Assembly: GCF_042610375.1 (NCBI RefSeq)
Contig: NZ_JBGJZL010000011.1
Span: 62,001-126,000, forward strand
Direction: 5' to 3'
Length of the DNA: 64,000 nucleotides
DNA from: CTSoil-075 sp042610375
GTDB lineage: Bacteria; Bacillota; Negativicutes; DSM-13327
The notes beneath the pieces are model-generated. The model was not told the origin of the DNA. It saw only the letters and a program-made list of their open reading frames with translations, and did no database searches. Positions 35,362 through 44,749 of this stretch are shown piece by piece; within the stretch, counting starts at the first letter, position 1, and each line of letters begins with the position of its first letter. The translations under genes were made by a program, and so were the position numbers.

Positions 35362-36357
35362 CTAACGAAAATGATTATAACCCTTTGCTTCAAGTTTAGA
35401 AGTTTGGTCATCCTGATCTACAAGTAATGTCCCTTGACTCTGGTTAATAACTTCACCAATGACAGTCAAGGGAACTCCAATATCAGCTTCTACTAATTGG
35501 TTAAATTGTTCAGGCGGGATTGTAAACAACAATTGATAGTCCTCCCCCCCATATAAAGCATACTCGACTGGTGATTTTTCAAGTAAGGCAGCAGCAGTCC
35601 GAAGTTCAGACGATAGTGGAATCTTTTCTCTATAGATACGCATACCGACATGACTAGCAAGAGCAATTTCATTCACTTCACTTGCTAGACCATCACTAAT
35701 ATCATTCATACTTGTCGAACCAAATGCAGCAAGCAAAGGACCTATGTGAACCTGTGGCTTTGGCATGAGATGCCTTTCCACAAGAAGCGCAGCAGACTCA
35801 TACCCTTCCCAATTTCCTTTTATTAACAAATCCAGCCCACAGCCAGAATCTCCTAAAGTTCCAGTAATAACAACTAACTCACCCTCGCGAGCACCTGAAC
35901 GTCGTTGAAGTTGTTTCGGATCGACTTCACCAATAACTGTCACATTAATAATCAATCCATGAGGGCTCGATACTGTATCCCCCCCCACAATATTGACATC
36001 AAATTCACGACAAATTTCTTTCATTCCATCATATAAATTGACAACAAAGTCGACTGGCAACTCTTTTGGCAAAGCAATTGAAACGACAATATTTCGCGGT
36101 ATACCACCCATAGCTGCAATATCACTTAAATTTACCCCAATCGCTTTATATCCAAGTTGCCAAGCAGTGCTTGTCCCTAAATCAAAATGCACTTTTTCAA
36201 CTAACATATCCGTTGTTACCAATTGCAATTGTCCTGGAGTAGAATTAAGGACAGCGGCATCATCACCGATACCAACAATTACACTATCAGGTTTATTAAT
36301 AGTATCTTGTTTTATCAGGTCAATCAAGGCAAATTCCCCTAATTGTTCAAGTTGCAT
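35362..36357 (-). CDS. thiL: Thiamine-monophosphate kinase
   Basis: Phosphorylates thiamine monophosphate to the active diphosphate. The 331-residue PurM-like protein starts MQLEQLGEFALIDLIKQ and has GIGDDAAVL, TTDMLVEKVHFD, IGVNLSDIAAMGG, VGGDTVSSP and YGGEDYQLLFT. The ATG at 36357 is chosen because LGEF is the usual family start; an in-frame ATG six codons upstream cannot be excluded and neither has a strong ribosome site. First gene of the tsa operon. Upstream lies motif A (36475-36531). Confidence 0.94.
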   Translation of the reverse strand: MQLEQLGEFALIDLIKQDTINKPDSVIVGIGDDAAVLNSTPGQLQLVTTDMLVEKVHFDLGTSTAWQLGYKAIGVNLSDIAAMGGIPRNIVVSIALPKELPVDFVVNLYDGMKEICREFDVNIVGGDTVSSPHGLIINVTVIGEVDPKQLQRRSGAREGELVVITGTLGDSGCGLDLLIKGNWEGYESAALLVERHLMPKPQVHIGPLLAAFGSTSMNDISDGLASEVNEIALASHVGMRIYREKIPLSSELRTAAALLEKSPVEYALYGGEDYQLLFTIPPEQFNQLVEADIGVPLTVIGEVINQSQGTLLVDQDDQTSKLEAKGYNHFR

Positions 36358-36474
36358 ATTTGTTACACCATCCAATCATCACTATAAATATAATATGGTT
36401 CTGCTCCTTCTCGCTAAAATCCTGCCTTTCTAGTATGCCATATCTATAAAAAAAAATTGTATTGATAAAGAAAA

Positions 36475-36531
36475 CTTGACCTCGGTCAAGCCTCAGCGCA
36501 GACCAAAGTCTTAGTTGCCCTTACTTGTAAT
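36475..36531. promoter_or_regulatory. Conserved intergenic motif, copy A (upstream of thiL)
   Basis: The core at 36491-36531 (plus strand: CCTCAG, CGCA, AAGTCTTA, TTACTTGTAA in that order) matches 45703-45742. On the minus strand it is followed by the hairpin CTTGAC-CGAG-GTCAAG and TTTTC, a terminator-like end 118 bases before thiL. It may be a leader element, a small RNA, or a dispersed repeat. Confidence 0.45.
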
Positions 36532-36534
36532 CGA

Positions 36535-36565
36535 AAACAGCAGTCCACTATGGACTGCTGTTTGA
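36535..36565 (-). terminator. Terminator of the amidase/GerMN operon
   Basis: AAACAGCAGTCCA (36535-36547) and TGGACTGCTGTTT (36551-36563) form a perfect 13-bp stem, just after the GerMN gene on the minus strand. Confidence 0.8.
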
Positions 36566-36568
36566 GCG

Positions 36569-37159
36569 TCATTTTTTTATTATTTTCTCAGAACGACTGA
36601 GAGGTTCACCAATATCCATATGTCCTGAGATACTATCAATTTTTTTACCCTCAACTAAAATTTGTACTTTTTGTATATTATGAAATTCTGTCAATGTATT
36701 CACAATAGCAGCAACCAATAGCATCTCTGATGCTGAGCCACCAGTATTATTTTTAATCAAGTTCTCATTAAAATCTACATATGCAATCCCATCTTTAACT
36801 GAGATATTTCGTAATTTTGTCCCTTTGGGCATGACTGCAATTAAATCTGTATTCTTCGTCCCTGCGACTAATGATTCAATTGCCGTCTGCGCTGGATGAT
36901 CATTCTTAGGAACGACACGACTTTCTGCTACTAAGTGCGTAGCATCTTTCGTTGCATTATACACCGTTACTACCATCTTTTCCTGATTGACTATCGCAGT
37001 TTGGTTACTCTGACTCCCTGGTACAATTCCTTGTTGTTGCTCATTTTTCCCCGCATCAACCGGAGGTGTTGGAGACTGAGAACCTTGCTGAGCACATCCC
37101 CCAACTAACATTCCTAATAAAATAAATAACATCCCTAACAACTTTCGAGTACCAACCAT
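36569..37159 (-). CDS. GerMN-domain lipoprotein
   Basis: A 196-residue lipoprotein. The signal peptide ends in the lipobox LVGGC (Cys22), then a Pro/Gln-rich linker (to about residue 55). The GerMN domain (about 60-185) includes AIESLVAGTKNTDLIAVMPK, YVDFNENL and LLVAAIVNTLTEF. GerMN domains occur in GerM of Bacillus, needed for sporulation and germination. Its start overlaps the stop of the amidase gene by one base, so the two wall proteins are co-translated. Confidence 0.9.
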   Translation of the reverse strand: MVGTRKLLGMLFILLGMLVGGCAQQGSQSPTPPVDAGKNEQQQGIVPGSQSNQTAIVNQEKMVVTVYNATKDATHLVAESRVVPKNDHPAQTAIESLVAGTKNTDLIAVMPKGTKLRNISVKDGIAYVDFNENLIKNNTGGSASEMLLVAAIVNTLTEFHNIQKVQILVEGKKIDSISGHMDIGEPLSRSEKIIKK

Positions 37160-38247
37160 CAGGAGCCACCTCCTTTTCTAGCTGCCTGAGTAAAAAACCC
37201 ATCTAAGCCTTGAACAATACCTTGTGCCATCTGTTGCTGAAACTGAGGAGTATTCATCATCTTTTCCTCATCAGGATTGGATATAAAGCCCAATTCAGTT
37301 AATACTGCTGGCATTGTTGTGCGTTTTATAACATAAAATCCAGCCGCATTAATTCCCCGATCTTGAGATATGCCAAAATTTGCTAAATTATCTTGGATAT
37401 TTTGAGCTAGCATAGCATCATACCCTGTTTTCTGGTAATAATAAGTGGCAATACCACCCACTGAAGGATTGGAAAAAGCATTGATATGAATGCTAACAAA
37501 GACATCGGCTTTATTCAAATTGCCTACTTTTGTTCTAGCTTGCAATTCATCCGTGGCACTGGCACCAGGCCCATAGACATCAACATCAGTTTGCCTTGTC
37601 ATCAACACTTTAGCGCCTGCTTTTTCAAGCAAATTCTGAACTTTTTGAGCTATTGCCAAGGTAATTGTTTTTTCTTGAGTTTTATTCGAACCAATCGCAC
37701 CAGAATCACTGCCACCATGCCCAGGATCAATGGCAATGACTTTACCTTTTAATCCCGGAGTAAAATTATAATTTACTTTAGGTACAGGTTTATTAATATC
37801 TATGACGACGCGAAAGCTTTTATTACTCTCAGCATTACTCGGTAAGGTAAATACTTTGTAGTCACTAGTCTCAATCATATTGGATAAATCTACAAGGATT
37901 TGGCTGCTCGATATATTTTTTTTGCTAAAAGTGACTTTATCAGCAATTTGTCCATCTAAAGCCACTGATTGATCGATTTTACCCAAAACTGCATCTTTAA
38001 CATCAATCATCAATTGAGGGCCAGGCTTTTCACTTAGTACACTGCTTATTTTAACAGGACCTGTTGTGTCAATGACCAACCGCAACCTGCTCGTCCCTTC
38101 CACGGCATCTGTATGTACTTGCCAGCGTACATTAGCCAATTCCACTTTCGCTACAGAGCTACTACTACCATTTAGAGTTGCTGCAACAGCGGCCTGCGGT
38201 GCCATAAACACTAACAATAACAATAAACTTAGAACTATACGATGCAA
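37159..38247 (-). CDS. N-acetylmuramoyl-L-alanine amidase with AMIN domain
   Basis: A 362-residue secreted zinc amidase. It has a signal peptide (about 1-23), an AMIN domain (about 30-150, beta-rich), and the Amidase_3 catalytic domain with IDPGHGGSDSGA, SIHINAFS and LTELGFISN, whose His/Glu residues bind zinc. It cleaves the amide between MurNAc and the stem peptide. AMIN domains target amidases to the septum or pole, and the combination is common in diderms. It is the first gene of a two-gene operon with the GerMN lipoprotein; related CwlD proteins act in spore cortex formation, but they lack AMIN. Confidence 0.93.
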   Translation of the reverse strand: MHRIVLSLLLLLVFMAPQAAVAATLNGSSSSVAKVELANVRWQVHTDAVEGTSRLRLVIDTTGPVKISSVLSEKPGPQLMIDVKDAVLGKIDQSVALDGQIADKVTFSKKNISSSQILVDLSNMIETSDYKVFTLPSNAESNKSFRVVIDINKPVPKVNYNFTPGLKGKVIAIDPGHGGSDSGAIGSNKTQEKTITLAIAQKVQNLLEKAGAKVLMTRQTDVDVYGPGASATDELQARTKVGNLNKADVFVSIHINAFSNPSVGGIATYYYQKTGYDAMLAQNIQDNLANFGISQDRGINAAGFYVIKRTTMPAVLTELGFISNPDEEKMMNTPQFQQQMAQGIVQGLDGFFTQAARKGGGS

Positions 38248-38370
38248 TTATAACACCTCCATATCTTACTACATATTTGTCTATACATATTCTTTGTTCT
38301 TATCATGTATTTGGATAGAATTCGCGTTTCCTGACAAAATCCCTGCAGGACTTTAGGCTAAATAAGAAGT

Positions 38371-38406
38371 AAAAATCAGGAAAGCTGTCAGCTTTCCTGA
38401 TTTTTT
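38371..38406. terminator. Terminator of the rbs operon
   Basis: AAAATCAGGAAAGCTG and CAGCTTTCCTGATTTT flank a two-base apex, with T-runs on both strands. It lies 34 bases after the rbsB stop. Confidence 0.9.
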
Positions 38407-38439
38407 GTACGATTTATATAGTTGACCTTACTGTCATTA

Positions 38440-39372
38440 TTATTTCTTTACTACAAGTTCTAGAGCTACAGGAATCGTTGTTGGTACACTTTCTTTAGCA
38501 ATTACTTTTTTAGCAGTTTCAATTGCAATTTTACCCATATCTTTAGGTTTTTGCGCTACAGTTGCATTCAATGTACCATCATTTACTGCTTTTACTGCAT
38601 CTGCAGTGGCATCAAAACCAACTACGATAACACCTGTACGTTTGGAAGATTTAATTGCTTCTAAAGCGCCTAATGCCATTTCATCATTATGAGCAAATAC
38701 AGCATTAATTTCTGGATTAGCTTGCAAAATATTCTCCATAACTTTCATGCCTTTAGCACGATCAAAGTCAGCTGGTTGTTTTGCTACTACAGTCAAACCG
38801 CTAGCAGCTTTAGCTGCCTCATTGAATCCTTTACCCCGATCATTCGCAGCGGAACTTCCAGGAATTCCTTCTAGTTCAACAATTTTACCTTTACCAGCTA
38901 GTTTATCAACGATAAATTGACCTGCCATCTTACCACCAGCAACATTATCAGAGGCAATCGCACTTACGACTTGTCCGCCAGCAGCCCCGCGATCTACGGT
39001 AATCACTGGAATATTAGCTTTATTAGCAGCTTCAATCGCTGCTACAATGGCTTTAGAATCGACTGGATTTACGATAATAACACTCACTTTTTGTTGAATC
39101 AAATTTTCAATATTTGCCAATTGTTTAGATGCATCATCTTGAGCATCCATAACAATAAGTTCCATTCCATTGGCATCAGCAGCGGCTTTAGCCCCATCAC
39201 GCAAATCTACAAAAAACGGATTATTTAATGTGGAAATGGATAAACCAATTACTGCTTTTTTAGCAGCAGGCTCTTGCTTTGTGCTGCCACACCCCGTCAA
39301 CAGAGCGCTCACACTAAAGGCTACCAACACTAACATCACCCAAAAACTTTTTTTATGCATACTTTTAAACAC
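38440..39372 (-). CDS. rbsB: Ribose ABC transporter substrate-binding protein
   Basis: A 310-residue lipoprotein of the sugar-binding (PBP1) class. The lipobox LLTGC ends the signal peptide; the mature protein has IGLSISTLNNPFFVDLRDGA, VNPVDSKAI, ITVDRGA and AHNDEMALGALEAI, matching RbsB. It delivers ribose to RbsC. The GTG at 39372 is nine bases after AGGAG; the first ATG (39360) is too far and would still keep the lipobox. Last gene of the operon. Confidence 0.95.
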   Translation of the reverse strand: MFKSMHKKSFWVMLVLVAFSVSALLTGCGSTKQEPAAKKAVIGLSISTLNNPFFVDLRDGAKAAADANGMELIVMDAQDDASKQLANIENLIQQKVSVIIVNPVDSKAIVAAIEAANKANIPVITVDRGAAGGQVVSAIASDNVAGGKMAGQFIVDKLAGKGKIVELEGIPGSSAANDRGKGFNEAAKAASGLTVVAKQPADFDRAKGMKVMENILQANPEINAVFAHNDEMALGALEAIKSSKRTGVIVVGFDATADAVKAVNDGTLNATVAQKPKDMGKIAIETAKKVIAKESVPTTIPVALELVVKK

Positions 39373-39443
39373 AATCAACCACTCCTATTTTTTAATATTT
39401 TTCTTAAAAAACTGGACACCGTGCTTTCTTCTCATCATCCTCC

Positions 39444-40382
39444 TTATCGACGTTTTTTATCAAGAAATACTGCCAACAAAATCACTAAACCTTTAGCAAT
39501 TTGTTGATAGAATGAAGAAACATTTAATAAATTAAGACCATTATCAAGAACACCAATAATAAAGGCCCCGATTAAAGTACCACCAATTGTACCAACACCA
39601 CCAGATAAACTGGTGCCCCCCAATACAACTGCGGCAATAGCATCTAATTCAAAACTAATACCTGCAGTAGGTTGTGCAGAATTTAACCGGGAAGCCATAA
39701 TAATACCGCTCACCCCAGCGAGCAAACCTCCTAATACATATACACACAGCAATATTTTTTTTGTGTTAATACCCGATAATCTAGCAGCTTCTTCATTACC
39801 GCCAATCGCGTAAATATAACGCCCTAGTCTAGTCTTTTTTAACATGATGTATGTTAAGGCAAAAATCAATACCATCACAATGACAGGTACAGGAATGCCA
39901 GCAAGATAACCTCCACCTAAGAAACGAAAAACTTCTTCCATGCCCGTAATCGGTCGCCCTTCTGTATAGACTAAGGTCAATCCTCTAGCTACGGTCATTG
40001 TACCTAAAGTCGCAATAAACGGTGGAATTTCGGCGCGGGTAATTAAAAGGCCATTAAACAATCCTAATAATGCCCCTACAAGCATTCCCATGAAAATAGC
40101 TGGAAAGATAGCTTGTCCACCTACGAGTAAGCCTGCGGTAATGCTACCTGTTAATGCAACAATCGAACCTACTGACAAATCAATACCACCAGTTAAAATG
40201 ACCAATGTCATGCCCACGCTGATAATTGCATTTATTGAAATTTGTCGTGCAACATTCAATAAATTATCAACAGTAAAAAATCGATCAGATAATATTGTTA
40301 ATGCTATACCAAGCAAAAGCAACCCTAACAAAGGACCCATTTTACGAATAATCGTATTCTTTTTATTATTTTTATCAGACAT
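39444..40382 (-). CDS. rbsC: Ribose ABC transporter permease
   Basis: A 312-residue inner-membrane protein with 8-10 predicted helices. It carries the sugar permease blocks GGIDLSVGSIVALTGSITAG, TRAEIPPFIATLGTMTVARG and GGTSLSGGVGTIGGTLIGA. It forms the channel with RbsA. The gene follows rbsA with no spacing (stop and start adjacent at 40382/40383). Confidence 0.96.
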   Translation of the reverse strand: MSDKNNKKNTIIRKMGPLLGLLLLGIALTILSDRFFTVDNLLNVARQISINAIISVGMTLVILTGGIDLSVGSIVALTGSITAGLLVGGQAIFPAIFMGMLVGALLGLFNGLLITRAEIPPFIATLGTMTVARGLTLVYTEGRPITGMEEVFRFLGGGYLAGIPVPVIVMVLIFALTYIMLKKTRLGRYIYAIGGNEEAARLSGINTKKILLCVYVLGGLLAGVSGIIMASRLNSAQPTAGISFELDAIAAVVLGGTSLSGGVGTIGGTLIGAFIIGVLDNGLNLLNVSSFYQQIAKGLVILLAVFLDKKRR

Positions 40383-41879
40383 TTATGACTCTCCTCCCGC
40401 TGCATAGGACATAATTGTTTCCTGTGTGGCTTCATTGACTGGCATTTCCGCAACAAGTTTGCCACGATGCATCACCAGTACACGATCACTCATTCCCAAA
40501 ATTTCAGGAAGTTCTGAAGAAATCATTAAGATTCCTACACCAGCAGAAGTCAGCATATTCATAATATGATAAATTTCAGCTTTTGCCCCCACATCAACGC
40601 CGCGAGTAGGCTCATCCATAATTAACACTTTAGGACAAGTAGCGAGCCACTTGGCAATGACTACTTTCTGTTGATTCCCGCCACTTAAATTTTTTACCAA
40701 CTGGGTAGCGCCTGGAGTACGAACCTTAAGTTTTTCAATATTTCCTGCAATCATTTCCTCTTCTTGATCATCATTTATAAAGCCATTTGCACAAAACTGT
40801 GCCAGAGAAGCCAGTGAAATATTTTCGCCGACAGACATCCCTAATACCAATCCCTGATGTTTACGATCTTCGGTAATCAGACCAATACCAACACGAATCG
40901 CATCTGCAGGGGAATTAATCGTACATTTTTGTCCATCGAGAAAAATGGTGCCTTTCTCGATGGGGTCGGCTCCAAAAATCGCCCTGCCAACTTCCGTACG
41001 CCCTGATCCCATTAGACCCGCCATACCGACTATTTCACCAGACCGCACACTAAATGAGATATTTTCCAGTTCCCCCTGTCTTCCTAATCCCTCGACTCGC
41101 AGAACCTCTGCTCCAAACTCAGCAACTTCTTTTGGAAAACGGGTTGTCATATCCCGCCCAACCATCATTTTGATCAAGTCATTAAACGTAATTTCTTTTG
41201 TCTCTACCGTTCCCACATAAGTACCATCTCTTAACACGGTTACACGATTGCTTAAAGCAAATAACTCCTCCATACGGTGGGAAATATAGATAATTCCAAC
41301 ACCACTTGTTGCCAACTGACGAACAATCTGGAATAATTTTTGCGTTTCACGTTCTGTTAAGGCAGCTGTCGGTTCATCCATGATTAAAATTTTCGTTTCA
41401 TAAGATAACGCCTTAGCAATTTCGACCATTTGCTGTTCACCAATACTTAGACTGGATACAGTTGCGGCAGGATCAATATCTGAACCAAGTTTGCTCAGAA
41501 GTATCGTGGTCTGATCTTTCATCGTCTCGGCCTTAAGAAATCCAAATAAATCAGTTAACTCTCGCCCAAGATAAATATTTTCCCAAACTGTTAGTTCTGG
41601 AACCAAATTCATCTCTTGATGGATAATACCAATACCATAGGCTGATGCTTTACGCGGACTACTGATTTCTACCAGCTCGCCATTGATCCAAGTTTCGCCT
41701 GCATCTTTATGATAAACGCCACTTAGAATTTTCATCAATGTTGACTTTCCAGCCCCATTTTCGCCTAACAAAAAATGAACTTCTCCAGCCAGTAAGGTCA
41801 ACTCCACATCTTGTAGCGCTTTTACGCCAGGGAAAGATTTTGTAATTCCCTTCATTATTAACAACGGCGTATTATCCAA
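40383..41879 (-). CDS. rbsA: Ribose ABC transporter ATP-binding protein (two ABC domains)
   Basis: A 498-residue tandem ATPase. The first domain has Walker A GENGAGKSTLMK (about 38-49), signature LSIGEQQMVEIAK and Walker B ILIMDEPTAALT. The second has the degenerate P-loop GLMGSGRTEV, signature LSGGNQQKVVIAK and VLIMDEPTRGVD. This asymmetry is normal for the sugar class. It energises ribose uptake with RbsC and RbsB. Confidence 0.96.
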   Translation of the reverse strand: MDNTPLLIMKGITKSFPGVKALQDVELTLLAGEVHFLLGENGAGKSTLMKILSGVYHKDAGETWINGELVEISSPRKASAYGIGIIHQEMNLVPELTVWENIYLGRELTDLFGFLKAETMKDQTTILLSKLGSDIDPAATVSSLSIGEQQMVEIAKALSYETKILIMDEPTAALTERETQKLFQIVRQLATSGVGIIYISHRMEELFALSNRVTVLRDGTYVGTVETKEITFNDLIKMMVGRDMTTRFPKEVAEFGAEVLRVEGLGRQGELENISFSVRSGEIVGMAGLMGSGRTEVGRAIFGADPIEKGTIFLDGQKCTINSPADAIRVGIGLITEDRKHQGLVLGMSVGENISLASLAQFCANGFINDDQEEEMIAGNIEKLKVRTPGATQLVKNLSGGNQQKVVIAKWLATCPKVLIMDEPTRGVDVGAKAEIYHIMNMLTSAGVGILMISSELPEILGMSDRVLVMHRGKLVAEMPVNEATQETIMSYAAGGES

Positions 41880-41893
41880 TTATGTCTAACCTC

Positions 41894-42289
41894 CTAAAAA
41901 ATCACACCGGATTTCAAGATAATATTTGCATAAGGTGTACATTCTCCTGTACGAACTACGGCTACAGCTTGCTGTGTGATTTTTTTAAATTCATCATGAC
42001 TGACCATCTCAATTGTTACATTTTCCATTAACGGTTGCAGTTGCTGATATAGTTCAGAACTTTTCTCAATCATTTCACTAGCAATCACAGCACTTTCCAC
42101 TTGGAGTTCTTCTTTAACCACCAATAAAGTTTGTAAGAACGTAGGGACACCAGCAGTCAGAGCTAAATCAATTCTCCGTACTGTCTTAGGAATCGGCAAT
42201 CCACAATCACCGATCACTAACATATCTCCATGCCCCATACCAGCAATGACCTCACTAAGGCACTGATTTAAGGTTCCAATTTTTTTCAT
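41894..42289 (-). CDS. rbsD: D-ribose pyranase
   Basis: A 131-residue enzyme that interconverts pyranose and furanose forms of ribose so that RbsK can use it. It has AGMGHGDMLVIGDCGLPIP, with catalytic His20, and the C-terminal TGECTPYANIILKSGVIF. It overlaps rbsK by ATGA. Confidence 0.95.
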   Translation of the reverse strand: MKKIGTLNQCLSEVIAGMGHGDMLVIGDCGLPIPKTVRRIDLALTAGVPTFLQTLLVVKEELQVESAVIASEMIEKSSELYQQLQPLMENVTIEMVSHDEFKKITQQAVAVVRTGECTPYANIILKSGVIF

Positions 42290-43221
42290 CTGTCAATTCC
42301 TTCTTTACTCATGAACTCTTCTACCTCTGCTCGCCAAGGTAGTGATGGCTGAGCACCTCTTCGAGTTACAGATATGCCAGCTACCGCAGCTGCAAAATCC
42401 ATACTTTCGAGCAATGTTTTACCTTCAGCCAAAGCAGTTGCTAGTCCTCCAGTGTAGGCATCCCCTGCCGCCGTTGTATCAACAGCATTCACACTATATG
42501 GCTTGATTTGTTGATAACCCAACTCATTACAGCAGACCGCACCTTTAGATCCCATGGTCACAATGACATTCTTGACCCCACTTTCCAGCAATATCCCCGC
42601 AGCACAAACAATTTCATCCAATGTCTCCACAGGGCAATCTGTTAATAGTGCCATCTCCGTTTCATTCGGCATGATAATATCGACACAAGACATTAATTTC
42701 TTTTGAATTTGCCGCGCCGGAGCAGGGTTGAGAATAACCATCCATCCTCTTGCTTTCGCAGCCTCAATCGCATATTCAACCGTCTCCCGAGACACTTCAT
42801 TTTGTACTAATAAAATTCCTGGTTCTAACAAACTTTCTAACGCTCGATCAACATCGATTGATGTACATTCCATGTTAGCTCCGCCTACCACAACAATCGT
42901 ATTCGCACCATCATCAGCGACTGTAATGAGAGCCGTACCAGTTGACGCATCTACCTGGCGAATAAAATTAGTATGAACCTGATTTGCCTCTAAACTGCCC
43001 ATCAGCTCACTACCAAATCCATCATGGCCAATACACCCTACCATGTGAACGATCGCATCCAGTTTGCCTGCAGCCACAGCTTGATTCGCACCTTTACCAC
43101 CAGGAAAAGTAGCAAATTCCTTACCAAAAATTGTTTCTCCTCGTTGGGGAAGACGTTGTGCTGTCGCCACTAAGTCCATATTCAAGCTACCCACCACGAG
43201 TACCGTTTTCTTTGTGATCAT
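42286..43221 (-). CDS. rbsK: Ribokinase
   Basis: A 311-residue PfkB-family kinase that phosphorylates ribose at O5. It has SLNMDLVATAQRLPQRGET, FPGGKGANQAVAAGKL and the C-terminal signature DTTAAGDAYTGGLATAL with the catalytic Asp. It overlaps both rbsR and rbsD by four bases, so the first three genes are translationally coupled. Confidence 0.95.
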   Translation of the reverse strand: MITKKTVLVVGSLNMDLVATAQRLPQRGETIFGKEFATFPGGKGANQAVAAGKLDAIVHMVGCIGHDGFGSELMGSLEANQVHTNFIRQVDASTGTALITVADDGANTIVVVGGANMECTSIDVDRALESLLEPGILLVQNEVSRETVEYAIEAAKARGWMVILNPAPARQIQKKLMSCVDIIMPNETEMALLTDCPVETLDEIVCAAGILLESGVKNVIVTMGSKGAVCCNELGYQQIKPYSVNAVDTTAAGDAYTGGLATALAEGKTLLESMDFAAAVAGISVTRRGAQPSLPWRAEVEEFMSKEGIDR

Positions 43222-44255
43222 GATCGATCTCCCTTCCCACCAGAAGATTGACGGACGATCAATTCTGGTTTTAATATTTCATCATTACAATCTGTTATAA
43301 CACCTGTGATATGGTCTACTATGAGTTTTACTGCAACTTGCCCCATATCATATACTGGCTGCTTGATCGTTGTAAGGGAGGGTTTATACCATGCAGCCAT
43401 ACGAATATCATCAAATCCAATTACAGCTACATCATCAGGTACACGTTTCCCATAGTTAGCTAAACATTCAATAGCACCAATTGCCATCATATCATTCGCT
43501 GCAAATATGGCATCAAAAAACTGCCCGCTGTTTATCAAACTTTCAGTTGCTTGGTACCCCCCTTCAAAGGAAAAATAACCAGTTAAAATAAGAGATTCAT
43601 TTGAAGAATATCCATGAGATTTAAGACAGTTCATCGCTCCATTGACCCGTTCCATACTTGTAGGAGACTCAGGCTTACCACCAACAATGGCAATGTGTTG
43701 CCTCCCTTGCGCGATAAGATGATCGACAGCCATCGAAGCACCTAATCCGTTATCGACCAAGACAGTACTAAATGGTGCGTCTTTCATCCGTCGATCAACC
43801 AATACGAGCGGTACGGATAAGGCAGATAGCCAGCTTCTATTTTGTGAAAATTTTAAATTACCAAGAAATAATATACCATCTACCTGTTTACTCAAAAGAA
43901 ATTTAAGATACCGTTCTTCTTCCTCGGGTTTGCCATCAGTGTTACACAAGATCACAGCGTATCCTTGCTTTTGCGCTGCATCTTCCACCCCTCGTACTAG
44001 GGCGGGAAAAAAAGGATTCTCAATATCAGGAATAATCAACCCAATACTGCGAGATTGAGAACTTTTTAAAGCCTTAGCAATGCCATTAATTTGATAATTA
44101 AGCTGTTTTACCGCGATCTGTACCTGCTCACTTAATTCCTTGGAAACGCCTTCTTGTTGGTTCAAAACCCGCGATACGGTAGCGATCGACACCCCAGCCG
44201 CTTGCGCTACATCTTTTATCGTAATTTGTTTTAAATTATTTGCTTTTCTATTCAC
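43218..44255 (-). CDS. rbsR: LacI family regulator of ribose use
   Basis: A 345-residue repressor. The HTH reads TIKDVAQAAGVSIATVSRVL (residues about 11-30), followed by the hinge and a sugar-binding-like effector domain (GLIIPDIENPFFPALVRGVE, FAANDMMAIGAIE). Probable effector is ribose. The start is a GTG at 44255 with AGGAGTG rather far upstream (about 15 bases). It is the first gene of the operon it should repress, and a perfect LacI operator lies 53 bases upstream. Confidence 0.92.
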   Translation of the reverse strand: MNRKANNLKQITIKDVAQAAGVSIATVSRVLNQQEGVSKELSEQVQIAVKQLNYQINGIAKALKSSQSRSIGLIIPDIENPFFPALVRGVEDAAQKQGYAVILCNTDGKPEEEERYLKFLLSKQVDGILFLGNLKFSQNRSWLSALSVPLVLVDRRMKDAPFSTVLVDNGLGASMAVDHLIAQGRQHIAIVGGKPESPTSMERVNGAMNCLKSHGYSSNESLILTGYFSFEGGYQATESLINSGQFFDAIFAANDMMAIGAIECLANYGKRVPDDVAVIGFDDIRMAAWYKPSLTTIKQPVYDMGQVAVKLIVDHITGVITDCNDEILKPELIVRQSSGGKGDRS

Positions 44256-44307
44256 AACTTGATTTTACACTCCTAATTACAATCTAAAAATACATAATTA
44301 CTTAAAT

Positions 44308-44319
44308 GTAAACGTTTAC
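44308..44319. promoter_or_regulatory. LacI-family operator upstream of rbsR
   Basis: GTAAACGTTTAC is a perfect 12-bp palindrome with the central CG typical of LacI-family sites, and also close to a CcpA cre box. It is the only such site near the rbs promoter, so autoregulation by RbsR is likely. Confidence 0.8.
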
Positions 44320-44422
44320 TTTTTATATTCTAGAATAATCTAAAAATTCCTGCATTCTGACTAAACTTTTTTATTCAGGTTATCTCTATGAAAATAGTTG
44401 TAGTTAGCAAGCCTTCAAAGAG

Positions 44423-44472
44423 AAAAAGTAAAAGATTGTTACAGGGTATTCTAGCCCCATAACAATCTTTTG
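44423..44472 (-). terminator. Terminator of the DUF3006 operon
   Basis: AAAGATTGTTA (44431-44441) pairs with TAACAATCTTT (44460-44470) with an 18-base loop; T-rich tail on the minus strand. It insulates the rbs operon. Confidence 0.8.
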
Positions 44473-44519
44473 CTTTTAGTATGATTTTTGAAAGATAGAC
44501 TTTTTCAGTGGCCTCGCGA

Positions 44520-44747
44520 TTAACCTTCTTGATTTTTTGCTAATATTTCTTTTAGCAAACACTCTGCTTCTGTTTTTGCAGTGATCGTTGCCTTAACATC
44601 GATGTGTAAGTCAATGTGCAAGATATCACCTTCTTTGACTTCACTAGGTAAAATATGTTTTGGCCATACGACTCGTGCCTCTTCATCTCCTAACAATAGT
44701 ATCGCTTTATTACCTTCAAATCGATCAATAACAGCTTGAATTTCCAT
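44520..44747 (-). CDS. DUF3006 domain protein
   Basis: A 75-residue protein, MEIQAVIDRFEGNKAILLLG onward, whose RFEGxxAxLL and VWPKHILPSEVKEGD wording is that of DUF3006. These small beta-barrel proteins have no established activity and are usually found next to ComEC-like metallo-hydrolases, as here (two-base gap). A role with the neighbouring lipoprotein is inference. Confidence 0.88.
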   Translation of the reverse strand: MEIQAVIDRFEGNKAILLLGDEEARVVWPKHILPSEVKEGDILHIDLHIDVKATITAKTEAECLLKEILAKNQEG

Positions 44748-44749
44748 AG

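Noticed and set aside
36475..36531. TPP riboswitch or ANTAR target upstream of thiL
   Set aside because: The TPP core (CUGAGA, ACCUGAUCUGG) is absent, and the loops do not fit the paired hexaloop pattern with A1 and G4.
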